A DNA stretch of 42,163 nt from Acrasis kona (GCA_026419775.2 JAOPGA020001337.1:1-42163), one strand, 5' to 3'; shown: positions 19,743 to 31,500, counted from the first letter of the stretch. Translations and numbers: made by a program. Notes: a model not told the origin generated them from the letters alone.

Positions 19743-21644
19743 ATGAGACAACCACAACTTGAAGTTATACACAGCGCTTTGACATACTTGAGTCCAGCTC
19801 AGAGAGATAGAGATAACGTCGGTTCGACAAAAACATGTGATTGTTGTAAGTTGCACCACATAATGTGTGATGGAACGCTCCCATGCAACAATTGCCTTAT
19901 AACTTTGAATACATGTACGTTCGATAGTGAGACGGCAAATGAAGACATAAGCTCGATGAAGTCAGCACTAGATAGCCTAAAGGAGGATTTGAAAGTCGCA
20001 CAGAATAATGAAAAGGCCTGGAAGAAAAAGTATGAGGATGCATTGATGCTATCCTCATCGAAAGAGGCAAGCTCTACGAGTGCTGGGGAGAAAAGCAGGA
20101 AGAGAAAAAGAGACAGTACTGATAATATTAAACTGGTACCACCAGGGAGAAGGAGCTTACAACGCCTGTTGGGTCCTGAACAAAGTTTTGTACTTTGCAA
20201 CATCATTAACAATTTTGTTTCTATTTATGAGACATACATCCATCCCTCGCATACAATATTACCCTCTTCAAACGTAAAGTCCTATCACAAACATAATTTT
20301 CTTATATCGTAGTTTGGTGCTCGTCTTCCCGAGTACATCCACCAATTAATAAGAGACGATCCAGAAGATGCTTGTATGAACTTTTATGTCTCCAGTCTTT
20401 TATGTAATGGAGCAATGATTACGGGAAACTTAGAAACCTCCAAAGAGTTTTACGAAAGATCAAGGAGATATGCAGGAGACCTATTTGACGTTATGGACGT
20501 TAAAGTCGGAAGAGCATTTAATTTATTAGCTTACAATAGACTATGTATGGGAGACAGGGTACGTTGTATTTCCTACGCAAGGCTGGGCCTATCCATCGCT
20601 GAACATTTAAACCTTTTAACAAGCAACCTGTACATGAACTGCGCCCTTGGCATAGCATTTGTATCATCAAATTATGAAGAACGTCTCAAATATTTTAGAG
20701 AACTAAGCCGCAGCAAGGCCGTATCTGATTTGGTATTTTGTTTGTCCGGGTTGGTCATGACCGAAGTAAAATTCAACAAGGAGATTAATTGGAGGGACAT
20801 GTCTGCCATGATGAGAAAATGTATGGATCTACAAAAATCTCCAGGTTCTTTGTATCACAAATCTCAGGACAGAACCCTACTTGATGTAGTTACGAACACT
20901 GCATGGGCCATGCTTTTTAGAAGGACTGGAAATAATAAATTGGCCCTGGAATATGCTCTTAACATTATCCATTTGAGTGAAAAGGCAGAGTTTAGTTACT
21001 TGTGTGTTGCTGTCGACTGCGCGGCGTTGGACGCAGCAGCGGATGTATTCATCGACCAAAATAGAACAGAGTTGACCAGGGTCATACAAAGACTTGACAC
21101 GATGTCTGCAAAGTTTCAACTGTCCAAGCATTTTCTTGTAAGTATTCAGAGTAAAATAAAAGATAATCTTGCGTTGGCCGTGCAACAAGAGGTGATTACA
21201 CACCAACCAGTACAACGTTTGAATGTGTTTTTCACATCTCCTACAGAAGAGGTACCGCGCTACACACAACCCAATAGAACGTCGCCACAAACAAAATCCT
21301 CCCCAACTGTCTCGCCGACAATAGATGTTCAACAAACACGTCAGCACCAACAACATCAACAACAAACGCAACAACAAATAAAACAATTGCAACAACAAAT
21401 GCGTTTTGAGCCAAGACATTACGCCAAAGGAGATTTACAACATGTACACGAAACGATCAATACACCACAATCAGACAAGAACTTTAATGAAAGGTTTTAT
21501 GAAGTAACAGCTGATTTGCTTGTCGCTTCCTTGGATACTCAGAGCCTGCCACAAGAAGCTGATCCTCTTTTGTCTCCAAACTTCTTCGCACTAGATGATG
21601 ACTTTTTCGCTCCCACATTGGATAGCGATTCATGTATAATGTAA
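19743..21644 (+). CDS. Zn(II)2Cys6 binuclear-cluster transcription factor
   Basis: Exons 19743-20273 and 20313-21644 around a 39-nt intron give 620 residues. Cysteines fit C-x2-C-x6-C-x5-C-x2-C-x6-C exactly (CDCCKLHHIMCDGTLPC onward, residues about 32-60). A predicted coiled coil follows (SMKSALDSLKEDLKVAQNNE), then a basic nuclear signal (KSRKRKRD). The rest resembles the helical 'middle homology' part of fungal zinc-cluster regulators only loosely. A Gln-rich stretch (QQHQQQTQQQIKQLQQQ) and an acidic, hydrophobic end (LDDDFFAPTLDSDS) look like activation regions. The stop is overlapped by AATAAA. Zinc-cluster factors are best known from fungi, but also occur in some amoebae. Target genes unknown. 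Confidence 0.85.
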
Positions 21645-21943
21645 TAAAAATATCCTGTACAATTCTTGTTGTGTTTTTGTTAAACTAGTATTGGTCTATG
21701 ATGCACTCATTTCTTACCAACGTAATTACTGAGCTGGACCGTGTATGATAGTGAGGAGGAGCTGAATGAAGAAAACGATCTCCTGAAAAGAAGATCAAAT
21801 TATAGTAATATATTAGTTAAAACAGATCAATGTTGGTTTGACGTGGGTAATAGCAGTGGCAGAATCTTTATGCTGTAACAACAATAAATGAATTCATATT
21901 TCAATTTGTAGTTGCCGCGCTAAAATTACAATCAATACAAAAC
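21645..21943. other. Intergenic, nothing recognised
   Basis: Just under 300 nt between the transcription factor and DYNLT2B on the same strand. Short frames only; probably promoter. Confidence 0.4.
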
Positions 21944-22460
21944 ATGGACGAAGGTGGTTATCAGCAACCAGAGATTAAGATATATGAGAACTCCTATAGA
22001 ATGGATCCCAAGCCTGGTGAAAAGTAATCGCTAACAAATATAAACTAACAAAATAAAGATTTTTGAAGGCAGCAGTTGAAGCAAAAGCAAATGAGATTTT
22101 GGAAAAGGAATTAAATGCTGAAGTATACAATGCCAATACTAGTCTTCAAATTTCAAAAGATATTGCAGGCAAACTCCTCGCACAGATTAAAGGTTTGCGA
22201 ATTCATAAATCTAGCCATTGCTCATTAAGTTTTGATAGAAATGAACTACCCACGTTATAAATTCATAGTACAAGTGACAATAACAAGCGCTACAGGGCAA
22301 GGTCTTCGAATTGCTTCAAGGTGCTTATGGGATCCTAAAAAGGATAACTTTGCAACAGCAATCTTTAAAAACGTAAGATTCTCAACTCTGAATGATATTA
22401 AACACTTACAAGTCCTCGTTAAAATGTGTTGCGATGATATTTGGATGCTTTTATGAATAA
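21944..22460 (+). CDS. DYNLT2B: Tctex1-domain dynein light chain (DYNLT2B/TCTEX1D2-like)
   Basis: Exons 21944-22023, 22059-22192, 22239-22372 and 22413-22460 (introns 35, 46 and 40 nt) give 131 residues. The opening YENSYRMDPKPGEKF and the block RYKFIVQVTI followed by GQGLRIASRCLWDPKKDNFA match the Tctex1 family closest to TCTEX1D2, a light chain of the retrograde intraflagellar-transport dynein-2. The last exon supplies the final beta-strand (KCVAMIFGCFYE). TAA is inside AATAAA. It converges with the CTFxP-repeat gene, 39 nt between stops. A dynein-2 subunit implies a cilium. Confidence 0.9.
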
Positions 22461-22499
22461 ATGTAACAAATTAAAAGTTAATGTACACATTTTTATATA

Positions 22500-24557
22500 T
22501 TACAAGTAGTCTGTTGTATCAAGCATAGACCTTATATCTAACTCACTAATGTTTGCAAAATATTGATCCGCGTTGGTTTTAGGTTTGAAAGTACATTCTG
22601 CCATGTTAATCATTTCCCATTTATCCTGTAAATCTCTTTGCTTCATCTCTTTGTATTGAGCGTCATTATTGGAATGTAGGTTAAAAGGTTCTGGAATGGT
22701 ATATTTTAAATGTGTGTCCTGATCTCTCACTTTGGGTCTAAAGACTTGTTCCTCTCTTTCCTTCCTCTCCTGTTCAATCTTTTTAGCCTTCTCCGTTCGC
22801 TCCAAATGTTTTCCTAATCCTCTAATCATTATGGGTCCTTCTTCTTCTGTTGGCAATTGGTTTACGTGTGGCGTAAAAGTGCAACTTTTCATTTCTTCGT
22901 ATTCTTGAATTGATTTTGCTTTTTGTATCTTGTCTTCACGTTCGGCTTGTAGTTGAATTACCTTCTTGACCATCCTTTCCGGATCGTTGTTGTCTACGAT
23001 TCTGTACTTGTTGTTTGTTGCGAGTTCTTGTTTAGCAACCAGTTGTGGTTTAAATGTATGGGCCTGTTCGAACTTTTTCTTCTCGCGATCTTCAATTTGT
23101 TTGTGTAGAATTTCCTTCCTCTTGTTGTTCAAAAGTTCTTCGGGATGTGTTGCTTTGGCAATGTTACGTGAAACGGAGTTGATGGTTGGCTTAAAGTTGA
23201 ATTTTTTGTAGTGTTGCTCCCTTATTTCGTCCTTGATTGCATCTGCTCTTTGCTTGTCTTTGATGGCTAATCTTTCAATCTTGTCCTCTTCTGTCTCTGT
23301 CGCCCTGCATAATTTGGCATCCATGATTAATTTGGATGTTTTGGTTATCTTGGGAATTCCTCTTGCTTGTTGTAATCTGTTCTCCTTATCTTCTGCTAGT
23401 TTGCGTTTATTTGCATCACGCATGTTGTAGATTTCTTGACGGTGTAGGAAATTAGCAGAATCTCCACTATATAAATCACTACCCCTCAACAACTTGTTGC
23501 TTTGTGGGTTGATGTTGGGTTGGAAGGTGCACTCTCTTTCTTCGCTTCTATATACTCCATAATGTTCTTGCCTGTATTTCTGGTTTCTAAGTTCTTGTTC
23601 CTGTCTTTGTTGTAGATTACCCATACAACGAGCGATTTTTTCAGAATTTTTGCTGATCTCAGGTACAAACTTCAAATCAGGGTTTTCCGTCTCTGATTTG
23701 ATTCTTAATTGCCGAAGCTTTTCATTTTTTTGTCTCTGGAGCTCGCCGACTCTTTCGTGCACTGGTCTGTAATTCATTTCGTCAACGTACTTTGTCTTGT
23801 TTGTTTGTGGTTTGAATGGGTATTGTTGAATTTGTTGCTCTTCAAGTTCCCTCTTTGTCATCTCCCTTTTTGCGATTCTATTCTCGCTCTCTTTCGATAG
23901 TCTTTCGGAATGTGAGCTAACATTTACGTTACGTAATGATCTGTCACCACCAGCAGATCTACTCCGTTGGAGGTTGGGCTGAAAAGTGCATTCTTTTTGT
24001 AAACGCTGCTGTTCTTCCTGAACTTTTTCTTGTTCCCTCTTCATGTATTCGACCTTCTTGGACTGAGAAAGTTGATTGAATCTTTCCTCTCTAGAAGTAG
24101 GTTCATTATTTCTTGTGGACGAATATGTGTTAATCTTCGGTTTGAAAGTACATTCTGATTTAACTTTGTTCTCTACCTCCTTTAAAATCTTTTCTTTTTT
24201 TGAATCTCTTGTTTTATAAGAAAGTTTAAATTCGATAGGAACTGTTTCGCTCTTGTTGTCTTTTTTTACTTGAGGCTCTGGTTCCGCTTTTATGCTAGAC
24301 TGCATCATCTTCTGTTGCAGCTCATACATTTGTTGTTCATACATTTTCTGTAGTTGTTGTAGGTTTTCTATTTGCTTCTCTCTAGATAGTATTTGACTTC
24401 CATTTAACGAATAATGTAGCGATGCGTTAGAGCGATCATGTGCATCACTATACACGCTATTGTTGATTTCATAGATTGAATTATCAAAGTTAGGCGTATG
24501 ACCTCTAGACATGATATAGTATTCGTCTTCCTGTGGGTTAGAGGCCATCATATTCAT
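22500..24557 (-). CDS. Coiled-coil protein with about ten CTFxPxxN repeats
   Basis: Intronless, 685 residues. Repeats of the form (K/E)CTFKPKIN, CTFQPNIN, FNFKPTIN, HTFKPQL recur roughly every 50-70 residues, at least ten times, separated by Glu/Lys/Arg/Gln-rich helices likely to form coiled coils. Proteins with this short motif plus coiled coil are common in ciliated and flagellated protists and many are cytoskeletal or basal-body components. That role is inference here, supported weakly by its neighbour, a dynein-2 light chain. A Ser/Asn-rich head precedes the repeats. Confidence 0.8.
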   Translation of the reverse strand: MNMMASNPQEDEYYIMSRGHTPNFDNSIYEINNSVYSDAHDRSNASLHYSLNGSQILSREKQIENLQQLQKMYEQQMYELQQKMMQSSIKAEPEPQVKKDNKSETVPIEFKLSYKTRDSKKEKILKEVENKVKSECTFKPKINTYSSTRNNEPTSREERFNQLSQSKKVEYMKREQEKVQEEQQRLQKECTFQPNLQRSRSAGGDRSLRNVNVSSHSERLSKESENRIAKREMTKRELEEQQIQQYPFKPQTNKTKYVDEMNYRPVHERVGELQRQKNEKLRQLRIKSETENPDLKFVPEISKNSEKIARCMGNLQQRQEQELRNQKYRQEHYGVYRSEERECTFQPNINPQSNKLLRGSDLYSGDSANFLHRQEIYNMRDANKRKLAEDKENRLQQARGIPKITKTSKLIMDAKLCRATETEEDKIERLAIKDKQRADAIKDEIREQHYKKFNFKPTINSVSRNIAKATHPEELLNNKRKEILHKQIEDREKKKFEQAHTFKPQLVAKQELATNNKYRIVDNNDPERMVKKVIQLQAEREDKIQKAKSIQEYEEMKSCTFTPHVNQLPTEEEGPIMIRGLGKHLERTEKAKKIEQERKEREEQVFRPKVRDQDTHLKYTIPEPFNLHSNNDAQYKEMKQRDLQDKWEMINMAECTFKPKTNADQYFANISELDIRSMLDTTDYL

Positions 24558-24739
24558 TTTTTCTTATACGATAGCTATTACGTAACGTTTTAATTTTTTA
24601 ATTGAGTCAACGGAATTTAGGCGCAACTACACAACTCAAAAAAGAATTCATGTAATTTGACTTATTCACAGAGTGTGATTTCTGAACACCGATCAAATTC
24701 TATACGGACATTAAAGTGATGTCAAATTATAAAAATATT

Positions 24740-24768
24740 GTTTATTTATTTATTTATTTATTTATTTA
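24740..24768. repeat. (TTTA)n microsatellite
   Basis: About seven uninterrupted copies of TTTA. Confidence 0.95.
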
Positions 24769-24921
24769 TATTATACAAATGGGCCAATGGCCTATTTAGA
24801 GTGACTGGTTGCGTCAGGCGACTTACACCAATAAAAATATTGTATTTCAAGATGGAAACATTCAATATTAATTCTTCTTATGTAATCTTCTTCTCTTTGC
24901 AACTTTGTCTTCCCCACCTCT

Positions 24922-24976
24922 CACCTCTGCGTCTTGTGCTTCTCCCACCTCTGCGTCTTGTGTTTCTCCCACCTCT
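24922..24976. repeat. 24-nt direct repeat, about two and a third copies
   Basis: CACCTCTGCGTCTTGTG recurs at 24922 and 24946, with a partial third copy at 24970. On the minus strand one frame reads EVGETQDAEVGEAQDAEV and ends RRRLHKKN, directly downstream of the Crinkler-like stop. Confidence 0.85.
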
Positions 24977-25000
24977 TGAGCCTTTCTATTCCCATCCCCT

Positions 25001-26758
25001 TTAGTATCGCACTTTGGTGCGATAGTTTTGGTTGATGTCCTGTGAAGGAGCAATATTACTCTCATCCACATCACCCTGGTTATTTTCAGCAATAAATTTA
25101 ATTTCATTCATCAACTCTTCAATCTTTTGTTTGTAGAATGCTGCTGCTGCTCCTTTCTTTTCTTCTATTGATACAGAAGCCAAATCTATTAAGATTGGTA
25201 CAACGGACCATGTTTTGTTTTCAGTTTCATATGGTAACAAAGCTAAATGCCTCCATTGTAGATCATCGTGTATGTAACCTAAAGATGCCATGTGATTAGT
25301 TGCATCTTCCAAAGCGGAGCGTGGGTCTTGTGTGTAACGCTCAAAGACTTTGTTATCAATTATTGTAGTCATTTGACTCTTGTAATCTTCGACAGCGATG
25401 GGCACCTTGCATGGCGACAGGAATTGTATACTCCCATCTGGGCATACTTGAGCGCAAAAGGCGAAGGGCATTATTATTGCTTTATTTGCGGCTCCAATTA
25501 AACTCTTTACTGATGAATTGAAATTAGAGAATCCGTCTCTATTTTCTGCTTTTCTCCAGAGTTTGTTCCATAATTGTGCTTCCTTGTTTGCAGCCGTATC
25601 TCTACCTGCCTGATCAATTTGGATTGGAAACTTGATGACTACAAGATTGCCCTTATCTGATGCGCCCAACCATACTCTCCCGTCACTCCCTCCAATATAA
25701 TCGATCAGAAGAAAATAATGATTGACAGTAACTGGTAGAAAGCTTAATGCAAAGTCATCTGGGAGGTTTTCAAAACGCCACGATTCGCCAGTTGCTTTTC
25801 TGAAGCGACGACTCTTAGATTTACCCAAGATAAGATTTACAGAATTGTCAGTTTTGGAATGGTTCATTCTGTGAAGTAGTGAGGAGAAGGCACGTACAAA
25901 TTCTTTAGAATCAGATCGGTACTTTTTGGATACAAATAATTTGTTTGCATCAGAGACTTCAATCTTTTTAGAATCGCTGAGTTTTTTAAGCGTATCGGCA
26001 TTGACTGCATTCTGACACTCAGGAAGCCAGCAAATCCTCCAATGTTTGTATGTAGAAATAAATCCAAACATCATATCGACTCCTTGCGCTTCCTTCATAA
26101 GCACCAAGTAGTTAAATATTTGTTGGTAAGTCTTCATTGATTCTAAATCACGCTCGCTCTCTGCGTTAGGCTTTTTTGTTTCCCCAACCCCACAAATATC
26201 ACCTCGTTTATTTTTAAATAATACAACATCCAATCTCGAGGCAGATGTACTGTCGGAGATTTTATGCTCTAAGAAAGTAGTCATTTTCTCTGTAATTTTT
26301 GACAGACCACAAATATCTCTGACTGCATCATCGCAACGGACTTGAATATCCATTTCGGTGCTATAGCTTTGTAAAGTACTTGTTTACTTATCTAATCTCG
26401 AGTACAGCAGGGATGTTGCACCATTTGCGGCTAGGTTCAAATCTTCAATAATGGGGAAATCTTCCTCTTCCACAGTAACTTCTTCACCAAACACAGGGAC
26501 AACGTCTCAGATGATTTCGAATAACTGCCATAGCCAAAAGTACCGAGAGCAGGCAACCCTTTTTGTAGGATGTTCTCCAAGCTCACTCTATCAACAGTAT
26601 TCCGTAATGAAACGATTTCCTTCTTCATGTCATCATTTTCCGTCGTTAATTTCGTAATAATTTTTGTGTTCGTCTGCTAAGTTTAATGTTTTGTTGGCAA
26701 GACTTTCTGCAACCAGGCATGGCGTTAGGACACGATCTTTGGTCCTTGATTTGCACAT
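25001..26758 (-). CDS. Crinkler-like protein: PD-(D/E)xK nuclease fused to protein kinase-like domain
   Basis: Proposed exons 26758-26714, 26676-26544, 26505-26406 and 26360-25001 (introns 37, 38 and 45 nt) give 545 residues; the 5' part is modelled and less certain than the last exon. A coiled-coil N-terminus (about residues 15-50) is followed by a restriction-like nuclease core: RLDVVLF with Asp137, then GVGETKKP with Glu153 and Lys155. A kinase-like domain ends the protein, with a catalytic-loop-like HDDLQWRH (457-464) and a DFG-position-like LIDLAS (about 485). This nuclease-kinase pair matches the effector part of Crinkler/CR-type proteins known from oomycetes, chytrids and many protists. 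No LFLAK-type header or signal peptide is visible, so it may act inside its own cell, for example against mobile elements. Function is inference. Confidence 0.72.
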
Positions 26759-26880
26759 TCGAAAAATTGTCCATCACCATCGGTAAAACCGGCCATAAGC
26801 CGGAGTCATGCGGCCCCTATTTGTAAAGCACTTTAGTCATACTCACCGAGTTGATAGGTTTATCAAATTAGATCAAAGAC

Positions 26881-28526
26881 ATGTCCATCACCAAAAGTTC
26901 CACGAGAGCAGCCCTCGCTATTGGCCAGGTCATCAAGAGACACCAACACATTCATAAAACAGGACACGATCATAACTGTAAAACAAAGCACACCACAGTA
27001 GACGTCAAATCACTTCATACCTGCTGCCACCACTTCTTCCCCGAACAACCCTCCACAACAAACGAAGAACTCGCCGAGTACAAGTTTAAAAAAGACAGCC
27101 ACCATGATTACCAACCAAATGTAGTCGAGAATGACTATGCATATGAAATTAAAGCCAACCACTTCAAATTTGGTCCAGGTAAATTAAAAACCATCATTAC
27201 ACCATAACACAGCAAAGGCGTTTTAAAGGAAACAGGAGTAGATGCAGCGCGCATCTTGAAAGAGTTCGGGGTAAACAGCAAACCACGCATTGCCATCTAC
27301 ACCGATAAAGTAATGAGGAATTTAGAAACATTCGACATTGTTTACAAATCCATCAAACAATATGTAAGAGATGCACAAATTCTCATTTATGGTAATATAC
27401 AATCCCGATCACATCCACTAACACATTCCAAGATGACGTTGCTGTAGAACCAACCGATGTTTCTTACAAAACGGCCACACAGTTCGTCAACGAACATGGT
27501 CAAGTTGATTTGTTCATTTCGGTAGGAGGTGGTTCAGTCATGGACACCGTCAAAGCAGTCAACCTCTACTCCATGTACCCACCAGAAGATTTTTTGGATT
27601 ACGTCAACCCACCCATCGGAAAGGGATTGCCAGTTCCAGGACCACTCAAACCTCACATTGCAATCCCAACCACCTGCGGAACAGGAAGCGAAGCCACAGG
27701 GTTTGCCATTTTCGATTTACTCAGCATGAAGGCCAAAACAGGAATTGCACATCATGAATTAAGACCCACGATGGCAATCATCGACCCAACCACCACTTTA
27801 ACCATGCCCGCAAACGTTGTGGCCGCAAGTGGATTTGATGTATTGTCGCATGGACTCGAATCTTACACCGCACAGAGCTACAGACGAAGAAAACAAAATC
27901 CTTACGTTTTGGGAAAGACCGGAATGAGACCACAAAATCAAGGTAGTAATCCATTCGCAGACATGGGATGTTTGGAGGCGTTGCGCCTTACTGGACAATA
28001 CATTGCACGCGCAACAAACGACGCCAGCGACATTGAAGCGAGACATCAAATGATGTTCGCGAGCATGTTGGCGGGTGCAGCCATGGGAAGTGCCGGAGTG
28101 CATTTGCCTCATGGAATGAGTTACTCAGTAAGCGGAAACAATAAAAAATTCATCATGGATGGATACCCAAACGACCATGTCTTAATTCCACATGGCGTAG
28201 CTGTTATTCTGAACGCACCAAGCGTATTCAAACACACAGCTTACAGCAATCCCGAAAGACATTTGAAATGTGCTCAGGCATTAGGCGCTGATATCAGAGG
28301 AGCTACGCCCCAGGATGCAGGCGAAATTTTACATGAGAGATTAGTACAGCTCATGAAGGACACTCACATGCCCAATGGATTAAACCAAGTCGGATTTAGC
28401 GACGTTGATATCCCTGCACTCGTCAAAGGAACCTTACCACAAAAAAGAGTGGTCGATAATTGTGCAGTACAAGTCGACGAACAAAACTTGAGCGACATGT
28501 TCAAGGGTGCAATGAAGTATTGGTGA
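26881..28526 (+). CDS. ADHFE1: Hydroxyacid-oxoacid transhydrogenase (ADHFE1-like iron alcohol dehydrogenase)
   Basis: Couples oxidation of 4-hydroxybutyrate to reduction of 2-oxoglutarate to 2-hydroxyglutarate in mitochondria. Exons 26881-27178, 27218-27391 and 27433-28526 (introns 39 and 41 nt) give 521 residues. The basic, His-rich N-terminus contains CCHHFFP before DYAYEIKANHFKFGPG. The dehydrogenase core has VGGGSVMDTVKAVNLY (nucleotide loop), IPTTCGTGSEATGFA, and metal-ligand blocks SHGLESYTAQS and HLPHGMSYSV and LIPHGVAV. The start gives a plausible targeting sequence (MSITKSSTRAALAIGQVIKR). The TGA stop is overlapped by AATAAA, which abuts the helicase gene's own signal. Confidence 0.94.
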
Positions 28527-28537
28527 ATAAATTTATT
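28526..28537. terminator. Back-to-back polyadenylation hexamers (AATAAATTTATT)
   Basis: AATAAA on the plus strand (28526-28531) touches AATAAA on the minus strand (28532-28537) in a perfect palindrome. It overlaps the last base of the ADHFE1 TGA and all of the helicase TAA, so both messages appear to end in the same dozen bases. Confidence 0.75.
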
Positions 28538-31500
28538 TTTCGGATTTTATTAAATTAATAATGGTGCTCATTGCCAATTTCTCGCTCGATGAATACTCGC
28601 TCTTTGGATTCATCATTTTATGAGCCAATGCCTTCACGCACTCTACGCGTAACAAATGAATCATATCTGCACATTTGGAATCCATTTTGAATTTGATCCA
28701 CTTGTCCAACGTGACCAAATTGGTTTGTTTGTCGAACGTGCCACCAAATAACAACAATGAATAAGGAGTAACGGTGCTTAAATCGCGCACGTAAACTCTG
28801 GTTGTTTTGGTCATTTCGTTATATACCAAGTACTTGTCCCTAAACGTAGAATCATCTTTGAACAAGACGCTGCTCGGATGAACGAAAGCTTGACCGTGTT
28901 TCGCGGTGTGCATTGTTGTTTGATGATTTTCTTGTTTGATGAGCAATACGTTGGGATACAAACCACACACCAAACAAGCCTTTATTACCTTTTCGTCATT
29001 GCTGTTCGAATCGGAATCTCCATCTCTGCTCACGAATCCAATCTCCGTTAATAAATTTACAAATTCGCGCTTCAAATCTTGCATTTGACAAAATGTCTTG
29101 TCGCTCAGAAAATTCAATCTACAAAAATCAATTCTTGATTCTTTGGACGAGATTCGATTCCATTCGTGATACCACTTTAATAATGTCAAATGATCTGATT
29201 TTTCGACCATTTGTGATTTGTGAATTTGATCGGCCAGATCGCGATCGTTCATTGGCGAGACGAATGGAGATTGTAAGCTCATGCTAGCAGCGATGGTCAA
29301 CACTGGATCCAAACACTTGAACATGCTCGCATAAATCATCATTTTTCCCATTCGAATATCTACGGGAAGAGTGGCCAGGTGATAACCGAGCGCAGTTAGT
29401 TCCAACCGATCGTTACAATTCACCAACGCATGTAATTTTTTCAAATTCGAAATGGCCGATTTGATTTGTGATTCTTGAGGTGGTTCGATGCATTGATTCA
29501 TGACCGATTCGATTTCGCCCATTCCCATCAATTTGATTCTTAGTATGAATTGATCTAATGCGATTCTCTTCATTTCGGGACATTGTTCGTTGTCCATGGA
29601 TTGGTAGGTCTTGGTCGTGAACAAATGGTAACATGTACCAGAGGATACACGACCTGCTCTTCCCATTCTTTGTTTTGCATTTGCTTTGCTGATCCAAATT
29701 TCCTTCAAATTGTTCATCGACAAATTCGATAAATGTTGCATTTGTTTCATTTTGCCACAATCGATGACGGTGGTCACGTCGTCGATGGTCACGCTCGTCT
29801 CTGCAATGTTGGTCGATAAGATTATCTTTCGAACGTTTTTTTTGGGCGAATGGAACGCTAATTGTTGTTGAGCGCTCGATAAGCTGCTATGAAGAACTAC
29901 CAACATGTACTTGTCCTTTTGTTTGTATTGTGATTGATTCATCAAATTGTACAGATTCGTAATCTCTTGTAAACCAGGCAAAAAGATTAAAATGGCGCCA
30001 AAGTCATTTCCGTTACAAATTTGATTTAATAATCGAATGATCAAATCATAATTCAATTTGGTCTCGTCTAGGATCTGCAACGCATTTTTGGTATTTTTCG
30101 AAAAGGAAGGATAGAGTTGATTGATTTGCTTTTCGGATGGAATGGTGGATTGTTGATGATTTTCGTAATCTGTTTTTTGGATATGAGAGGCAGTATAGTT
30201 CGTTTGTTCGATCACATGTTCCAAAAAGAATTCGGCGACCGGAAATGTACGTCCTGGAATTTCGATCGTTGCACAATTAAAGTAATTCGTAAAAATGTCG
30301 CTGCTGACCGTTGCGCTCATTAAAATGATTTTTAAATTGGATCGCGAGTAAATCAATCTACGCAAGATTATCAACAAGAAATCAATTTCGATGCTTCGTT
30401 CGTGTACTTCGTCGATGATGACGTGCGAAATGGAATTTAAATTAGGATCGGACTCTAACATTTTCAAAAGGATGCCGGTGGTGCAGAAAAGTAATTTTGT
30501 GAATTTTGATTTTTTTGATTCGAGTCGGATGGAGTAACCGATGGAATGTCCGATTTGTTCGTCTCGTTCTTTTGCTACTCTTTCTGCTACTGAAGTCGCG
30601 CTTATTCGACGGGGTTGTGTGCAAATGATGTTGGTTGCTTCTAGGATGTGATTGGCGATGGCATGATCCAAAATGTATTGAGCGACTTGAGTAGTCTTTC
30701 CGCTTCCTGTTTGACCCGTGATGACGACTGCTTTCTTGTTGTTGATCAGATCCATGATTTGTGATTGTTTGGAATGAGATGGTAATTTCGAACGTTGTTG
30801 TTGCATGTATTGGAATGTTGATTTTGATTGTTTTTTGGAATGTTCTTGGTATAATGTTTTGCATATTTCTTCTTCTTGTTCGAATGTTTTTTGTTGATGA
30901 TCATGATCATGATCGGACGAATGTTTTTTACGAGACTCAAAGTATTGTTGCATTAGTTGATGTTCAATTTGTGTTTCGGATGGTTTGTGACGTTTGGTAA
31001 TTGTTTGTTGAGGTTGACTGGTGGTGAGTGGTTTTTTTTCGGTTGTAGAAATGATTGTCGAAGGTCTTGGTTTTGGTACTTGTTCATTTTTGACTTGTCT
31101 GTACGCTTCTTCCAAATGACAAACGAGATCATACATGATGGGTCCTTGATTTGCTTCTTTTGATTTTTCTACAAGTTGAACGATGATGTTCAATTCTTGT
31201 TCTGTGGAGAGCTTTGAATGTAAAAATGTAAAAATGAAGGTAAATACATACTGTAGAATTCAAGTATAGAATGGGTGTTGAGTATGGATAATCCTTGGGC
31301 ATGATCATGTGAAGTTCAACTGAATCATCTTCGGTCCTTTTGACTGAAAGGTGATCTTGTTCATGTACTTGGAATTCATCGGGATACACACTGGATAGCA
31401 CCATTAATTCATCTTGACGTACATTGTCAACTTCTTCTTGATTAATGCTCTCTTTGGAGTAGAGAGAACAATCGTACCATGAAAGAAATGCTTCATAGTC

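Larger units (their letters stand above)
24558..25000. other. Intergenic with microsatellite and 24-nt repeats
   Basis: Between the CTFxP-repeat gene and the Crinkler-like gene. It holds a TTTA microsatellite (about 24740-24768) and 24-nt direct repeats (24922-24976). No other gene seen. Confidence 0.6.

Noticed and set aside
26390-26405. A 27-nt intron in the Crinkler-like gene starting at GTAAAC (26387)
   Set aside because: It keeps the frame, but is far below the 33-49 nt range; a 45-nt intron from 26405 to the same acceptor also fits and is preferred.
26420-26450. tRNA-like TPsiC sequence (GGTTCAAATC)
   Set aside because: No matching A-box or cloverleaf; it lies in an exon of the Crinkler-like gene.
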